Part shown: one piece after another, positions 1 through 6,209 of the stretch | How positions within the stretch are numbered: the stretch's first letter is position 1 | How the letters are laid out: every line of letters starts with the position of its first letter | Notes under the pieces: generated by a model | Seen by the model: only the letters and a program-made list of their open reading frames with translations | Database searches by the model: none | What the model was told of the DNA's origin: nothing | Assembly: GCA_030917225.1 (NCBI GenBank) | Contig: JAUPVD010000239.1 | Span: 1-6,209, forward strand | Length of the DNA: 6,209 nucleotides | Direction: 5' to 3' | DNA from: Pseudomonadota bacterium | Lineage (GTDB): Bacteria > Pseudomonadota > Gammaproteobacteria > Burkholderiales > Rhodocyclaceae | Made by a program: the position numbers and the translations under genes

Positions 1-141
1 GGCCGGCTTGATGCCGGCAAGCGGCAGCCCGCCGTCGTCGTACTCGCGCTGGTGGTCGATAAGCACAAGAGCTGCCTTGCTCCAATCAAGGGAAGCGGGC
101 GGACGGCCGAAGCGTTGGGCAAGTGTTTTTGGCAATTCCAT
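1..141 (-). CDS. Isochorismatase-family cysteine hydrolase, N-terminal fragment (runs off left edge)
   Basis: This is the first 47 codons of a gene whose remainder lies beyond the left edge. The translation contains ALVLIDHQREYDDGG at residues 24-38, the usual first strand of isochorismatase-like hydrolases, where the Asp of the LIDxQ motif (here D29) is one of the catalytic triad. The Lys and Cys of the triad would lie outside the window and cannot be checked. Family members hydrolyse isochorismate, nicotinamide, N-carbamoyl compounds or other small amides, so the substrate is unknown. The ATG start is supported by GGAG six bases upstream (148-151). It follows the FmdE-like gene after a 27-base gap with no visible terminator, so it is probably part of the same transcript. 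Family assignment is fairly secure from one motif; function is not. Confidence 0.72.
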   Translation of the reverse strand, partial: MELPKTLAQRFGRPPASLDWSKAALVLIDHQREYDDGGLPLAGIKPA

Positions 142-147
142 TCTTTG

Positions 148-151
148 CTCC
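148..151 (-). promoter_or_regulatory. Ribosome binding site of the isochorismatase-like gene
   Basis: On the minus strand the sequence reads GGAG, then CAAAGA, then ATG, a good Shine-Dalgarno match at six-base spacing. It supports the start at 141 for an open reading frame visible only as 47 codons. Confidence 0.65.
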
Positions 152-168
152 ACTCAAGGATGCGGCGC

Positions 169-771
169 TTAGCGGATGAGCACCAGCCGCGGATCATCGT
201 GATGATCAATAAGGATGCGACGGACCCGATCCTGCCAGAGTTCACCGAAAAGCTGCTTTTCCTCCACCGTCGCCGTACCGGAAAGCAATGCCGGCAGCAA
301 CATCCCCATGCGCGAATCGCCGGGCACGTGCGAGAGATCAAGGCCTACCTGTACCGAGGCGCCGGTATCGCGCCGTGTGAAGCGAATATCCTCGACCCCG
401 GCGGCATCGAAGCTGAGCAGGTCGCGGCGTGAGAAGCGCCCGCCCAGACCCTTGAAGCCACCGATGCCCGAGGCGCCGGTAAGCAGCGTGGCGATGCTGG
501 CAATGACGCCGGTAACGCCACTGCCCTGATCGTCGCCAAAGGCCACGGCCACCGCGCCACGCTCCGGAACGGCATCGCCATACAGGGCACGCAAGGCACG
601 TGTCGTCATCAGCCAGGCACCGGCCACCGTCGGACAGGAATGCCCGGCAAGGCGGACGGCATCGGCGAAGCGGTATTCGATCAGCCCACCTTCCGCTGCA
701 CCGAGAATCTCGGCCAACGGATCGCGTACGACAAACGCGGGAACCTCTTCAAAAAAAATCGGGAAAGCCAT
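169..771 (-). CDS. FmdE-like domain protein, function unknown
   Basis: The protein has 200 residues, no signal peptide and no clear membrane helix, so it is probably cytoplasmic. Its clearest motif is AGHSCPTVAGAW at residues 42-53. This resembles the GHxCPG signature of the FmdE family, named after formylmethanofuran dehydrogenase subunit E but widespread in bacteria without that enzyme. The later part, GVTGVIASIATLLTGASG (85-102) followed by a Gly-rich loop and RRDLLSF (115-121), fits the place where FmdE proteins have their second conserved block. The second Cys typical of the family is not seen; C46 is the only cysteine. The C-terminus carries an acidic/His cluster, DHHDD at 189-193. The start is supported by AAGGA five bases upstream, inside the last codons of gloA, and only one base separates it from the gloA stop. 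Codons 5-7 hold a run of eight T. The family call is inference from motifs; role and metal or cofactor are unknown. Confidence 0.6.
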   Translation of the reverse strand: MAFPIFFEEVPAFVVRDPLAEILGAAEGGLIEYRFADAVRLAGHSCPTVAGAWLMTTRALRALYGDAVPERGAVAVAFGDDQGSGVTGVIASIATLLTGASGIGGFKGLGGRFSRRDLLSFDAAGVEDIRFTRRDTGASVQVGLDLSHVPGDSRMGMLLPALLSGTATVEEKQLFGELWQDRVRRILIDHHDDPRLVLIR

Positions 772-772
772 A

Positions 773-1159
773 TCAATCCTTGCGTTGAATCAGTTCGATC
801 TTGTAGCCATCCGGATCTTCGACAAAGGCAATGACGGTATTGCCGTGCTTCATCGGCCCGGCTTCGCGTACCACCTTGCCGCCGCGCTGACGGATCGCCT
901 CGCAGGCGGCATAGGCATCCGGCACCGCCAGTGCAACATGGCCGAAGCCGTTGCCGAGATCGTAGGACGGCGTATCCCAGTTGTGCGTCAGCTCCAGAAC
1001 GGCAGTCTCCGACTCCTGGCCATAACCGACGAAAGCCAGCGTAAAGCGGCCGTCGGGATAATCGCTGCGGCGTAATAGCTTCATGCCGAGCACGTCGGTG
1101 TAGAAAGCGATCGAGCGATCAAGGTCGCCGACACGGATCATGGTATGCAGGATGCGCAT
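773..1159 (-). CDS. gloA: Lactoylglutathione lyase (glyoxalase I)
   Basis: Glyoxalase I converts the hemithioacetal of methylglyoxal and glutathione to S-lactoylglutathione in the cytoplasm, the first step of methylglyoxal detoxification. The 128-residue protein matches the E. coli GloA pattern from end to end: [15 protein letters not shown] at 2-16, LAFVGYG at 41-47, GFGHVAL at 71-77 and [13 protein letters not shown] at 112-124. All four metal ligands known from the E. coli enzyme fall at the same numbers: H5, E56, H74 and E122. This points to the short, Ni(II)-type bacterial class. An in-frame ATG five codons upstream (1174) exists, but it has no ribosome binding site. The chosen ATG has GGAG nine bases upstream and gives the N-terminus typical of the family. 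It lies 29 bases after the YgjP-like gene and one base before the FmdE-like gene, so it is probably mid-operon. Confidence 0.96.
   Translation of the reverse strand: MRILHTMIRVGDLDRSIAFYTDVLGMKLLRRSDYPDGRFTLAFVGYGQESETAVLELTHNWDTPSYDLGNGFGHVALAVPDAYAACEAIRQRGGKVVREAGPMKHGNTVIAFVEDPDGYKIELIQRKD
777..781 (-). promoter_or_regulatory. Ribosome binding site of the FmdE-like gene
   Basis: AAGGA on the minus strand lies five bases before the ATG at 771 and overlaps the Lys127-Asp128 codons of gloA. It fixes the start of the FmdE-like gene directly after the gloA stop and ties the two genes together translationally. Confidence 0.65.
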
Positions 1160-1168
1160 GGTGCGATG

Positions 1169-1172
1169 CTCC
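1169..1172 (-). promoter_or_regulatory. Ribosome binding site deciding the gloA start
   Basis: GGAG on the minus strand lies nine bases before the ATG at 1159. The alternative ATG at 1174 overlaps this GGAG and has only a pyrimidine- and AT-rich stretch before it. The site therefore favours the 128-residue form of GloA over a 133-residue form. Confidence 0.6.
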
Positions 1173-1188
1173 ATAAAATTCGAAGGGG

Positions 1189-1956
1189 TTACCAGTGAGG
1201 GATGTGGGCTGCGAGACGCTGCAGTTCAACACGCACCGCGCGATAGTCGGGGCAACCGACCTCTACCAGAGACCAGAAACGCGGGCCGTGGTTCATGTGG
1301 CGCAGATGGGCCAATTCATGCACCACCACATAATCGATGATGGCTTCGGGAAAATGGATCAGTCGCCAGTTGAGGCGGATGCCGCTCTTCGTGCTGCAAC
1401 TGCCCCAGCGCGTGCGCGCCGACGATAGCGCCAGTGCCGGCACGGTAACACCGAGCACTGCGGCCAGCGGCGCCAGACGGGAAGCGAAGTGTTCGCGTGC
1501 ACGTTCGCGCAAGGCCTTTTCAAGTATCGCCCCCGGCGCCACGCCAGATTTCAGGCACAGCGTCAGCGTATCGCCCCCCCAGATGGCGCGATTGCTGCCA
1601 ATCGCCAGACGCAGCTCAAGCTCCCCGCCGAGAAACGCAAGGCGCGTTCCTTCACGCAGGGTGATCGGTTCGGGGCGGCGGCGTGTGCGCCACTCGTCCA
1701 GCTTCTCCACGACCCATTCGCTGTGCCGCTTGATCAGCGCTTCGACTTCCGTCAACGTCGTACGACGCGGGGCACCGACACGCAGACCGCGATGATCGAT
1801 TGAAAGCCCGATGGTGCGCCGCGCACCACGGCGCAGCAGGTAGGGGACGATGCGGTCGCCGAGCGTAATCCGGCGCGGCTCCTCGCCGGCCGCCACGACG
1901 ACGCCGGTCAGCGGCAGCTCAAGCTGCGGCTGGGCTGGAGGATTTTGTAGCGGCAT
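1189..1956 (-). CDS. YgjP/DUF45-family putative zinc metallohydrolase
   Basis: The 255-residue protein has the hallmarks of the YgjP/DUF45 (SprT-like, M48-related) family. RTRWGSCS at 191-198 is followed by [20 protein letters not shown] and the HELAH zinc motif at 213-217. H213 and H217 are the likely zinc ligands, E214 the likely catalytic base, and H223 in NHGPRFW (222-228) the likely third ligand. The N-terminal part, with [18 protein letters not shown] near 46-63, is the beta-rich region usual for longer members. The substrate is not evident; peptidase activity is often annotated but not established for the family. The open frame continues upstream to 2136, but that part lies inside plsC and does not resemble the family. 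The ATG at 1956 keeps a QLELPL segment often seen near the start, yet has no clear Shine-Dalgarno sequence and overlaps plsC by 38 bases. A GTG at 1896 is a less likely alternative. Ends in TAA. Confidence 0.88.
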   Translation of the reverse strand: MPLQNPPAQPQLELPLTGVVVAAGEEPRRITLGDRIVPYLLRRGARRTIGLSIDHRGLRVGAPRRTTLTEVEALIKRHSEWVVEKLDEWRTRRRPEPITLREGTRLAFLGGELELRLAIGSNRAIWGGDTLTLCLKSGVAPGAILEKALRERAREHFASRLAPLAAVLGVTVPALALSSARTRWGSCSTKSGIRLNWRLIHFPEAIIDYVVVHELAHLRHMNHGPRFWSLVEVGCPDYRAVRVELQRLAAHIPHW

Positions 1957-2683
1957 CCGGATAACGGTGCGGCGAAAGGTGGCGCATTTCGCCCTCGATC
2001 CAGGCTTCGGTGCGCGTATTGACCTCTTCCTGCGAGAGACCGGCGGTGTCGATGGCCGGGCCAATGCTGATGACGACATGGCCGGGGCGCTTGATGAAGG
2101 CATTGCGTGGCCAGCACTCGCCCGCATTGTGGGCAATCGGCACGACCTTGGCGCCGGTATGCGAGGCGAGGTAGGCGCCGCCCTGTTTGTAGCGCAGCGT
2201 CTTCCCGGGCGCCACGCGCGTCCCCTCGGGGAAGATGATGATCCAGAAGCCGCGCTTCAGGCGGTCCGCGCCCTGCACCACGACTTCATTGAGCGCCTCG
2301 CGCCCGGCAGCGCGATCGATGGAGATCATCTGCAGTGCCGCCAGCCCCCAACCGAAGAATGGCAGCTTGAGCAACTCCTTCTTCAGCACGAAGACACAGT
2401 ACGTTCCCTCGGGAACGACATCCTGCAGGGCCACGGTTTCCCATGCGGACTGATGCTTGGAAAGCATGACCGACGGCTCCTTCGGCAGGTTCTCGCGGCC
2501 GCGCAGCTCGTGGGTAATGCCGAGGATATGTTCGGTCATCCACATGAAGCCACGCCGGTAATACCAGATGATGCGGAAACGCAGCAGCAGCGGCCCAAGG
2601 ATGGCGAGCACGACCAGCGTGCCGAAGACCATTGTCCACAGGGCGGAACCCAGCATGAAAGCTACGGAACGGAGCAGGTTCAT
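1919..2683 (-). CDS. plsC: 1-acyl-sn-glycerol-3-phosphate acyltransferase
   Basis: This family acylates lysophosphatidic acid at position 2 to form phosphatidic acid at the inner membrane, a central step of phospholipid synthesis. The 254-residue protein begins with a hydrophobic segment (about 7-35) that should anchor it in the membrane. The acyltransferase motifs follow in order: KHQSAWET at 76-83, SIDRAAG around 121-127, FPEGTR at 151-156 and VVPIAHNAG at 180-188. The first motif is HX4E (H77, E82) where the textbook motif is HX4D; from memory this variant is common in proteobacterial relatives, so activity is still expected. The ATG lies two bases after the gmhB stop (TGAAAATG) with no Shine-Dalgarno sequence before it, suggesting translation by reinitiation from gmhB. 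The last 20 or so residues are Ser/Ala-rich and overlap the start of the YgjP-like gene. A different acyl acceptor cannot be excluded. Confidence 0.93.
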   Translation of the reverse strand: MNLLRSVAFMLGSALWTMVFGTLVVLAILGPLLLRFRIIWYYRRGFMWMTEHILGITHELRGRENLPKEPSVMLSKHQSAWETVALQDVVPEGTYCVFVLKKELLKLPFFGWGLAALQMISIDRAAGREALNEVVVQGADRLKRGFWIIIFPEGTRVAPGKTLRYKQGGAYLASHTGAKVVPIAHNAGECWPRNAFIKRPGHVVISIGPAIDTAGLSQEEVNTRTEAWIEGEMRHLSPHRYPDAATKSSSPAAA

Positions 2684-2685
2684 TT

Positions 2686-3219
2686 TCAGGAGAGCAGGTC
2701 GTCAACGACTGCGGCGAGGTCCTTGAAGACCAGCGTGTCTTCCGGCAGGCCGCCGTCGGCCAATGTCTTCTCGCCCTTGCCGGTGAGCACCAGCATCGGC
2801 AATGCACCGGCCTTGGCCGCGGCCTGCAGGTCGCGCAGGGAGTCGCCGATGGCTGGCACGCTCATCAGGTCAGTGTTGTAGCAGGCCGCGATGCGTTCGA
2901 ACATGCCAGGCTGGGGCTTGCGGCAATCGCAACTCGAATCGGCCGCGTGCGGGCAGAAGAACACGGCATCGATACGGCCGCCGCAGCTCGCGACAGTCTT
3001 GTGCATCTTGTCGTGAATGGCGTTGAGCGTATCCATGTCGAACAGGCCACGACCGACGCCGGATTGGTTGGTCGCCACCACGACGCGATAGCCGGCCTGA
3101 TTGAGGCGGGCAATCGCCTCCGGGCTGCCCGGAATCGGCTTCCACTCCGCCGGCGACTTGATGAAGTGCGCCGAGTCGAAGTTGATGACGCCGTCGCGAT
3201 CGAGGATGACGAGTTTCAT
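2686..3219 (-). CDS. gmhB: D-glycero-beta-D-manno-heptose-1,7-bisphosphate 7-phosphatase
   Basis: GmhB removes the 7-phosphate of heptose 1,7-bisphosphate in the ADP-heptose pathway, which supplies the lipopolysaccharide inner core. The protein has 177 residues, slightly shorter than the E. coli enzyme, and shows the HAD-superfamily motifs: DRDGVIN at 7-13 (nucleophile D7, acid/base D9), TNQSG at 50-54, CRKP at 99-102 (K101) and GDSLRD at 125-130 (D126, D130). The zinc-binding loop that separates GmhB from other HAD phosphatases is complete: C89, H91, C97 and C99. The start shares four bases with the glyS stop (ATGA), with only a weak GAAG upstream, so its translation is probably coupled to glyS. 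Other members of the subfamily act on histidinol phosphate or on the alpha anomer; the solitary domain favours the heptose role. The anomer preference cannot be read from sequence alone. Confidence 0.93.
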   Translation of the reverse strand: MKLVILDRDGVINFDSAHFIKSPAEWKPIPGSPEAIARLNQAGYRVVVATNQSGVGRGLFDMDTLNAIHDKMHKTVASCGGRIDAVFFCPHAADSSCDCRKPQPGMFERIAACYNTDLMSVPAIGDSLRDLQAAAKAGALPMLVLTGKGEKTLADGGLPEDTLVFKDLAAVVDDLLS

Positions 3220-5300
3220 ACGGCCAGCTTCGAGATATCGGCGACCGCGTTGAGCTGATCGAACAGCGCTTTCAGCAGGCCGAGGCGGTTGGCACGCAGC
3301 AGCGGCTCGTCGACGTTGACCATCACCGTATCGAAGAAGCTGTCGACCTCCGCACGCACGGTGGCCAGCGCCTGCAGCGCATCGGCGTAATCGCCGTTGG
3401 CCACATGCGATTTGACCAGCGGTGCCAGCTTGATCACGCGCTCGAACAGCGCCTTTTCTGCCGGCTCTTGCAGCAGCGCTAGGTCGGGTTCCGGAATGGT
3501 GCCTTCAGCCTTCTTGAGAATATTGCCGATCCGCTTGTTGGCCGCCGCCAAGGCCAGTGCTGCGTCGAGCGCAACGAATTTCTTGACGGCCTCAAGCTTG
3601 GCCGGTACCAGGTCGATTCGCGTCGGCCGTTGCGACAGCACGGCCTCGACGGCGTCCTGGGCGTGACCCGCATCGCGCAGGTAGCCACGCAGACGGTCGA
3701 GCATGAAGTCGTGCAACTGCGTTTCGAAACCAGCAGCGGAAAGCATGCCTGTCGGGAAGGCCTTCGCTGTTTCAGCAATCAGCTCACCGAGATCCAGCGG
3801 CAACGGTTTTTCCATCAGGATGCGCAGAACACCGAGGGCGGCACGGCGCAGACCGAAGGGATCCTTGTCGCCTGTGGGTACCTGGCCGATACCGAAGAAG
3901 CCGACCAGTGCATCGAGCTTGTCAGCCAGCGCCACTGCGCACGAAACATTGCTGCCGGGCAGCACATCGCCGGCAAAGCGCGGCCGGTAGTGGTGATCCA
4001 TCGCCTCGGCAACATCGGGCTTGGCACCTTCGTGCTCCGCGTAATAGCGGCCCATGATGCCCTGCAGCTCGGGGAATTCGCCAACCATGTCGGTGAGCAG
4101 GTCAACCTTGCAGAGAAGCCCGGCATTACGCGCCAGGTTTGCATCGGCACCCAGCTTGTCGCCAATGAAGGCCGCAACAGCGCCGAGGCGTTGCGCACGA
4201 TCACCGAGCGAGCCGAGCTTGTTGTGATAGACAACGGAACCGAGCTTCATCGCACGCGACACGAAGCCGTTCTTGCGATCCTGATTGAAGAAGAAGCGCG
4301 CATCCGACAGGCGCGGCCGCACGACGCGGGCGTTGCCGGTGATGATGTTGGTCGGGTCAGCCACCGCCATGTTCGAGACGATCAGGAAGCGGTTCTGCAG
4401 TTTTCCGGCGGCATCGAACAGCGGGAAGTACTTCTGGTTCGCCTGCATCGTCAGGATCAGGCATTCCTGTGGCACTTCGAGGTATTCGGATTCAAATTCG
4501 CTGACGTAGATCACCGGCCACTCGACCAGCGCCGTCACTTCGTCGAGCAGCGCATCGATCAGCTTGACCTTGGCACCGAGTTCATCGGCCTTGGCCTGCA
4601 AGGCCTTGGCAATCATTTCACGACGACGGGCAAAGGAAACAATCGCCTTGCCGACGGTTTCCAGCTTGCCTTCGTATTCTTCCGCAGACGCCAGGACAAT
4701 CGTCCCCTCGGCAAGGAAGCGGTGGCCGAGCGTCGTGTTGCCACTCTGCAGGCCAAGCACTTCACCCGCAGCGACATGCTCGCCATGCAGCATGACCAGG
4801 CCGTGCACCGGGCGCACGAACTGAACGTCGGAATCGCCCCAGCGCATGACCTTGGGTATAGGCAGCTTCTTCAACGCATCACCAACCACCGTGCCGAGCA
4901 CGTCTTCAAGCCTGACGCCCTTGACGGTGGCTTCGTAGAAGAAGGTCTCGGATTTGCCGTCCATGCGCTTTTCGAATTTCGCCACTTCGGACGCTGCAAT
5001 GCCTTTGGCTTCAAGTTTTTTCAGCAACGCCTGCGTCGGCTGGCCGGCGGCATCGAGTGCCACCGAAACCGGCATGATCTTTTCGTGCACCTTGGCATCG
5101 GGCGCTTCCTTCAGCACGGCCGGAATCTGCACGGCCAGGCGACGCGGCGTGGCGAACCATTTGTATTCGCCACCGGCCTGCACCAGGTTGCGGTCGGCAA
5201 GGCCAGCATGCACGCCGGTGGAAAAGACTTCACCGAGTTTCGCCAGCGCCTTCGGCGGCAGTTCCTCGGTACGGAGTTCAACGAGCAGTGTCTTGTTCAT
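3216..5300 (-). CDS. glyS: Glycine--tRNA ligase, beta subunit
   Basis: GlyS is the large subunit of the alpha2beta2 bacterial glycyl-tRNA synthetase and carries tRNA recognition. The 694-residue protein is close to the E. coli length (689). It begins with [15 protein letters not shown] at 5-19, the usual N-terminus of the family. Conserved blocks include [10 protein letters not shown] (48-57), [11 protein letters not shown] (163-173), the HD-like region with [21 protein letters not shown] (400-420) and [20 protein letters not shown] (457-476), and [14 protein letters not shown] (477-490). The C-terminal anticodon-binding DALR-type domain spans about 580-690, with [11 protein letters not shown] at 587-597 and [16 protein letters not shown] at 661-676. 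No frameshift or missing block is apparent. The start overlaps the glyQ stop by one base (TAATG) and has a strong GGGGAG eight bases upstream. This supports coupled, balanced synthesis of the two subunits. Confidence 0.98.
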   Translation of the reverse strand: MNKTLLVELRTEELPPKALAKLGEVFSTGVHAGLADRNLVQAGGEYKWFATPRRLAVQIPAVLKEAPDAKVHEKIMPVSVALDAAGQPTQALLKKLEAKGIAASEVAKFEKRMDGKSETFFYEATVKGVRLEDVLGTVVGDALKKLPIPKVMRWGDSDVQFVRPVHGLVMLHGEHVAAGEVLGLQSGNTTLGHRFLAEGTIVLASAEEYEGKLETVGKAIVSFARRREMIAKALQAKADELGAKVKLIDALLDEVTALVEWPVIYVSEFESEYLEVPQECLILTMQANQKYFPLFDAAGKLQNRFLIVSNMAVADPTNIITGNARVVRPRLSDARFFFNQDRKNGFVSRAMKLGSVVYHNKLGSLGDRAQRLGAVAAFIGDKLGADANLARNAGLLCKVDLLTDMVGEFPELQGIMGRYYAEHEGAKPDVAEAMDHHYRPRFAGDVLPGSNVSCAVALADKLDALVGFFGIGQVPTGDKDPFGLRRAALGVLRILMEKPLPLDLGELIAETAKAFPTGMLSAAGFETQLHDFMLDRLRGYLRDAGHAQDAVEAVLSQRPTRIDLVPAKLEAVKKFVALDAALALAAANKRIGNILKKAEGTIPEPDLALLQEPAEKALFERVIKLAPLVKSHVANGDYADALQALATVRAEVDSFFDTVMVNVDEPLLRANRLGLLKALFDQLNAVADISKLAV

Positions 5301-6208
5301 TATTTGCGCTCCCCATCGCCGCTTTGTGACTTCGCCATGGGAAAACCGAGGGCTTCACGCGAGTTGTAGTAAGACTGGGCGACTTCGCGCGCCAGCGCGC
5401 GGACGCGGCCGATGTAGGCCGCGCGCTCGGTCACCGAGATGGCGCCACGGGCATCGAGCAGGTTGAAGGTGTGCGAGCACTTCATCACCTGTTCGAACGC
5501 CGGCAGGGCCAGTTCAGCAGCCATCAGGCGCTTGGCTTCCGATTCGTGTTCGCCGAAGTGGCGGAACAGCATTTCGACATTGGAATGCTCGAAGTTGTAC
5601 TTCGACTGCTCGACCTCGTTCTGGTGATAGACGTCGCCGTAGGTGATGCGATAGCCGGGGCCCTCGGCCCAGACCAGGTCGTAAACGTTCTCGACACCCT
5701 GCAGGTACATCGCCAGGCGCTCGAGGCCGTAGGTGATTTCGCCGAGCACCGGCTTGCAGGTCAGCGAGCCGACTTCCTGGAAGTAGGTGAACTGCGTCAC
5801 CTCCATGCCGTCCAGCCACACCTCCCAGCCGAGTCCCCAGGCGCCCAGCGTCGGCGATTCCCAGTCGTCCTCGACGAAACGAATGTCGTGTTCCTTGAGG
5901 TTGATGCCGAGCGCTTCCAGCGACTGCAGGTAGAGTTCCTGGATGTTCAAGGGCGACGGTTTCAGCACCACCTGGTACTGGTAGTAGTGCTGCAGGCGGT
6001 TCGGGTTCTCGCCGTAGCGGCCATCCTTCGGCCGACGCGAGGGCTGCACGTAGGCAGCATTCCACGGCTCCGGTCCAATCGCGCGCAGGAAGGTGGCAGT
6101 GTGGAAGGTACCGGCACCGACTTCGATGTCATAGGGTTGCAGCAGCGCGCAGCCCTGTTTGTCCCAAAATTGCTGCAGTCGCAGGATCACTTCCTGGAAG
6201 GTAGGCAT
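5300..6208 (-). CDS. glyQ: Glycine--tRNA ligase, alpha subunit
   Basis: GlyQ is the catalytic class II subunit that activates glycine with ATP and transfers it to tRNA-Gly together with GlyS. The 302-residue protein is near the E. coli length (303) and aligns by eye throughout: [18 protein letters not shown] at 3-20, IEVGAGTFH at 28-36, [20 protein letters not shown] at 51-70, NIQELYL at 88-94, [51 protein letters not shown], and [20 protein letters not shown] near the C-terminus. The ATG at 6208 is one base from the window edge, so its ribosome binding site and the operon promoter are not visible. The N-terminus is about six residues shorter than in E. coli, but [12 protein letters not shown] is, from memory, a common start in betaproteobacteria. 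A slightly longer version cannot be ruled out. Stop is TAA, shared with the glyS start. Confidence 0.97.
   Translation of the reverse strand: MPTFQEVILRLQQFWDKQGCALLQPYDIEVGAGTFHTATFLRAIGPEPWNAAYVQPSRRPKDGRYGENPNRLQHYYQYQVVLKPSPLNIQELYLQSLEALGINLKEHDIRFVEDDWESPTLGAWGLGWEVWLDGMEVTQFTYFQEVGSLTCKPVLGEITYGLERLAMYLQGVENVYDLVWAEGPGYRITYGDVYHQNEVEQSKYNFEHSNVEMLFRHFGEHESEAKRLMAAELALPAFEQVMKCSHTFNLLDARGAISVTERAAYIGRVRALAREVAQSYYNSREALGFPMAKSQSGDGERK
5309..5314 (-). promoter_or_regulatory. Ribosome binding site of glyS
   Basis: GGGGAG on the minus strand, eight bases before the glyS ATG, lies within the last codons of glyQ. It is the strongest Shine-Dalgarno match I checked in the window. With the TAATG junction, it suggests that glyS is translated both by coupling and by independent initiation. 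Confidence 0.7.
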
Positions 6209-6209
6209 A

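Larger units (their letters stand above)
1..6208 (-). other. Single leftward gene cluster, probable operon
   Basis: Eight genes follow each other on the minus strand. In order of transcription the junctions are: glyQ/glyS overlap 1 base, glyS/gmhB overlap 4, gmhB/plsC gap 2, plsC/YgjP-like overlap 38, YgjP-like/gloA gap 29, gloA/FmdE-like gap 1, FmdE-like/isochorismatase-like gap 27. No gap is large enough for a separate terminator and promoter in intergenic DNA, and I see no hairpin followed by a T run. Internal promoters inside coding sequence cannot be excluded. Both ends of the unit lie outside the window. Confidence 0.7.

Noticed and set aside
142..168. Possible terminator between the FmdE-like and isochorismatase-like genes
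   Set aside because: The 27-base gap holds no stable inverted repeat followed by T residues; its only clear element is the ribosome binding site.
52..834. Several plus-strand and minus-strand open frames of 60-130 codons opposite or across the FmdE-like gene
   Set aside because: They are in other frames over a gene with a family-like motif and a good ribosome binding site, and their translations are Arg/Pro/Ser-rich with no motif.
1160..1174. Longer gloA start at the ATG at 1174
   Set aside because: It has no Shine-Dalgarno sequence, overlaps the one serving the next ATG, and adds five residues absent from the usual GloA N-terminus.
1957..2136. Upstream extension of the YgjP-like frame to an ATG at 2136
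   Set aside because: These 60 codons lie inside plsC in another frame. They read as a low-complexity Ser/Arg/Pro-rich stretch unlike the family and would give an implausible overlap of over 200 bases.
1850..2881. A 343-codon open frame on the plus strand opposite the YgjP-like gene, plsC and gmhB
   Set aside because: It crosses three conserved genes on the other strand, has no recognisable motif and no supporting ribosome binding site or context.
3630..5369. A 579-codon open frame on the plus strand opposite glyS and the end of glyQ
   Set aside because: It lies entirely antisense to two well-conserved genes, its translation shows no recognisable domain, and it is rich in His, Arg and Gln as expected from reading a GC-rich gene backwards. 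Long antisense frames are common in such genomes.

Overview
The window looks like ordinary core chromosome of a betaproteobacterium, most probably of the Rhodocyclales type (Azoarcus/Dechloromonas/Thauera-like). That placement is inferred from the style of the GlyQ, GlyS, PlsC and YgjP-like proteins, the high GC content by eye, and the gene order glyQ-glyS-gmhB-plsC-ygjP-like-gloA; no search was run. Every gene is on the minus strand, so transcription runs from the right end of the window to the left. The promoter must lie to the right of the window.

Right half (3216-6208): glyQ and glyS encode the alpha and beta subunits of the bacterial heterotetrameric glycyl-tRNA synthetase. They are joined by a TAATG stop/start overlap, with a strong Shine-Dalgarno sequence for glyS inside the end of glyQ.

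Middle (1189-3219): gmhB (heptose bisphosphate phosphatase for the lipopolysaccharide inner core) starts in an ATGA overlap with glyS. It is followed after 2 bases by plsC (lysophosphatidate acyltransferase for phospholipid synthesis). A YgjP/DUF45-type putative zinc metallohydrolase follows, whose most likely start overlaps the plsC end by 38 bases.

Left part (1-1159): gloA (glyoxalase I) carries all four expected metal ligands. Next is a 200-residue protein with a GHxCP motif resembling the FmdE family, whose start lies 1 base after the gloA stop. Last is the first 47 codons of an isochorismatase-family cysteine hydrolase, which runs off the left edge.

No gap between genes exceeds 29 bases. 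I see no terminator, tRNA, rRNA, insertion sequence, CRISPR array or phage feature. The genes form one tightly packed, probably co-transcribed and translationally coupled unit linking translation, envelope synthesis and methylglyoxal detoxification. I do not see a new biological system. The least characterised parts are the FmdE-like protein with its isochorismatase-like neighbour, and the YgjP-like metallohydrolase.
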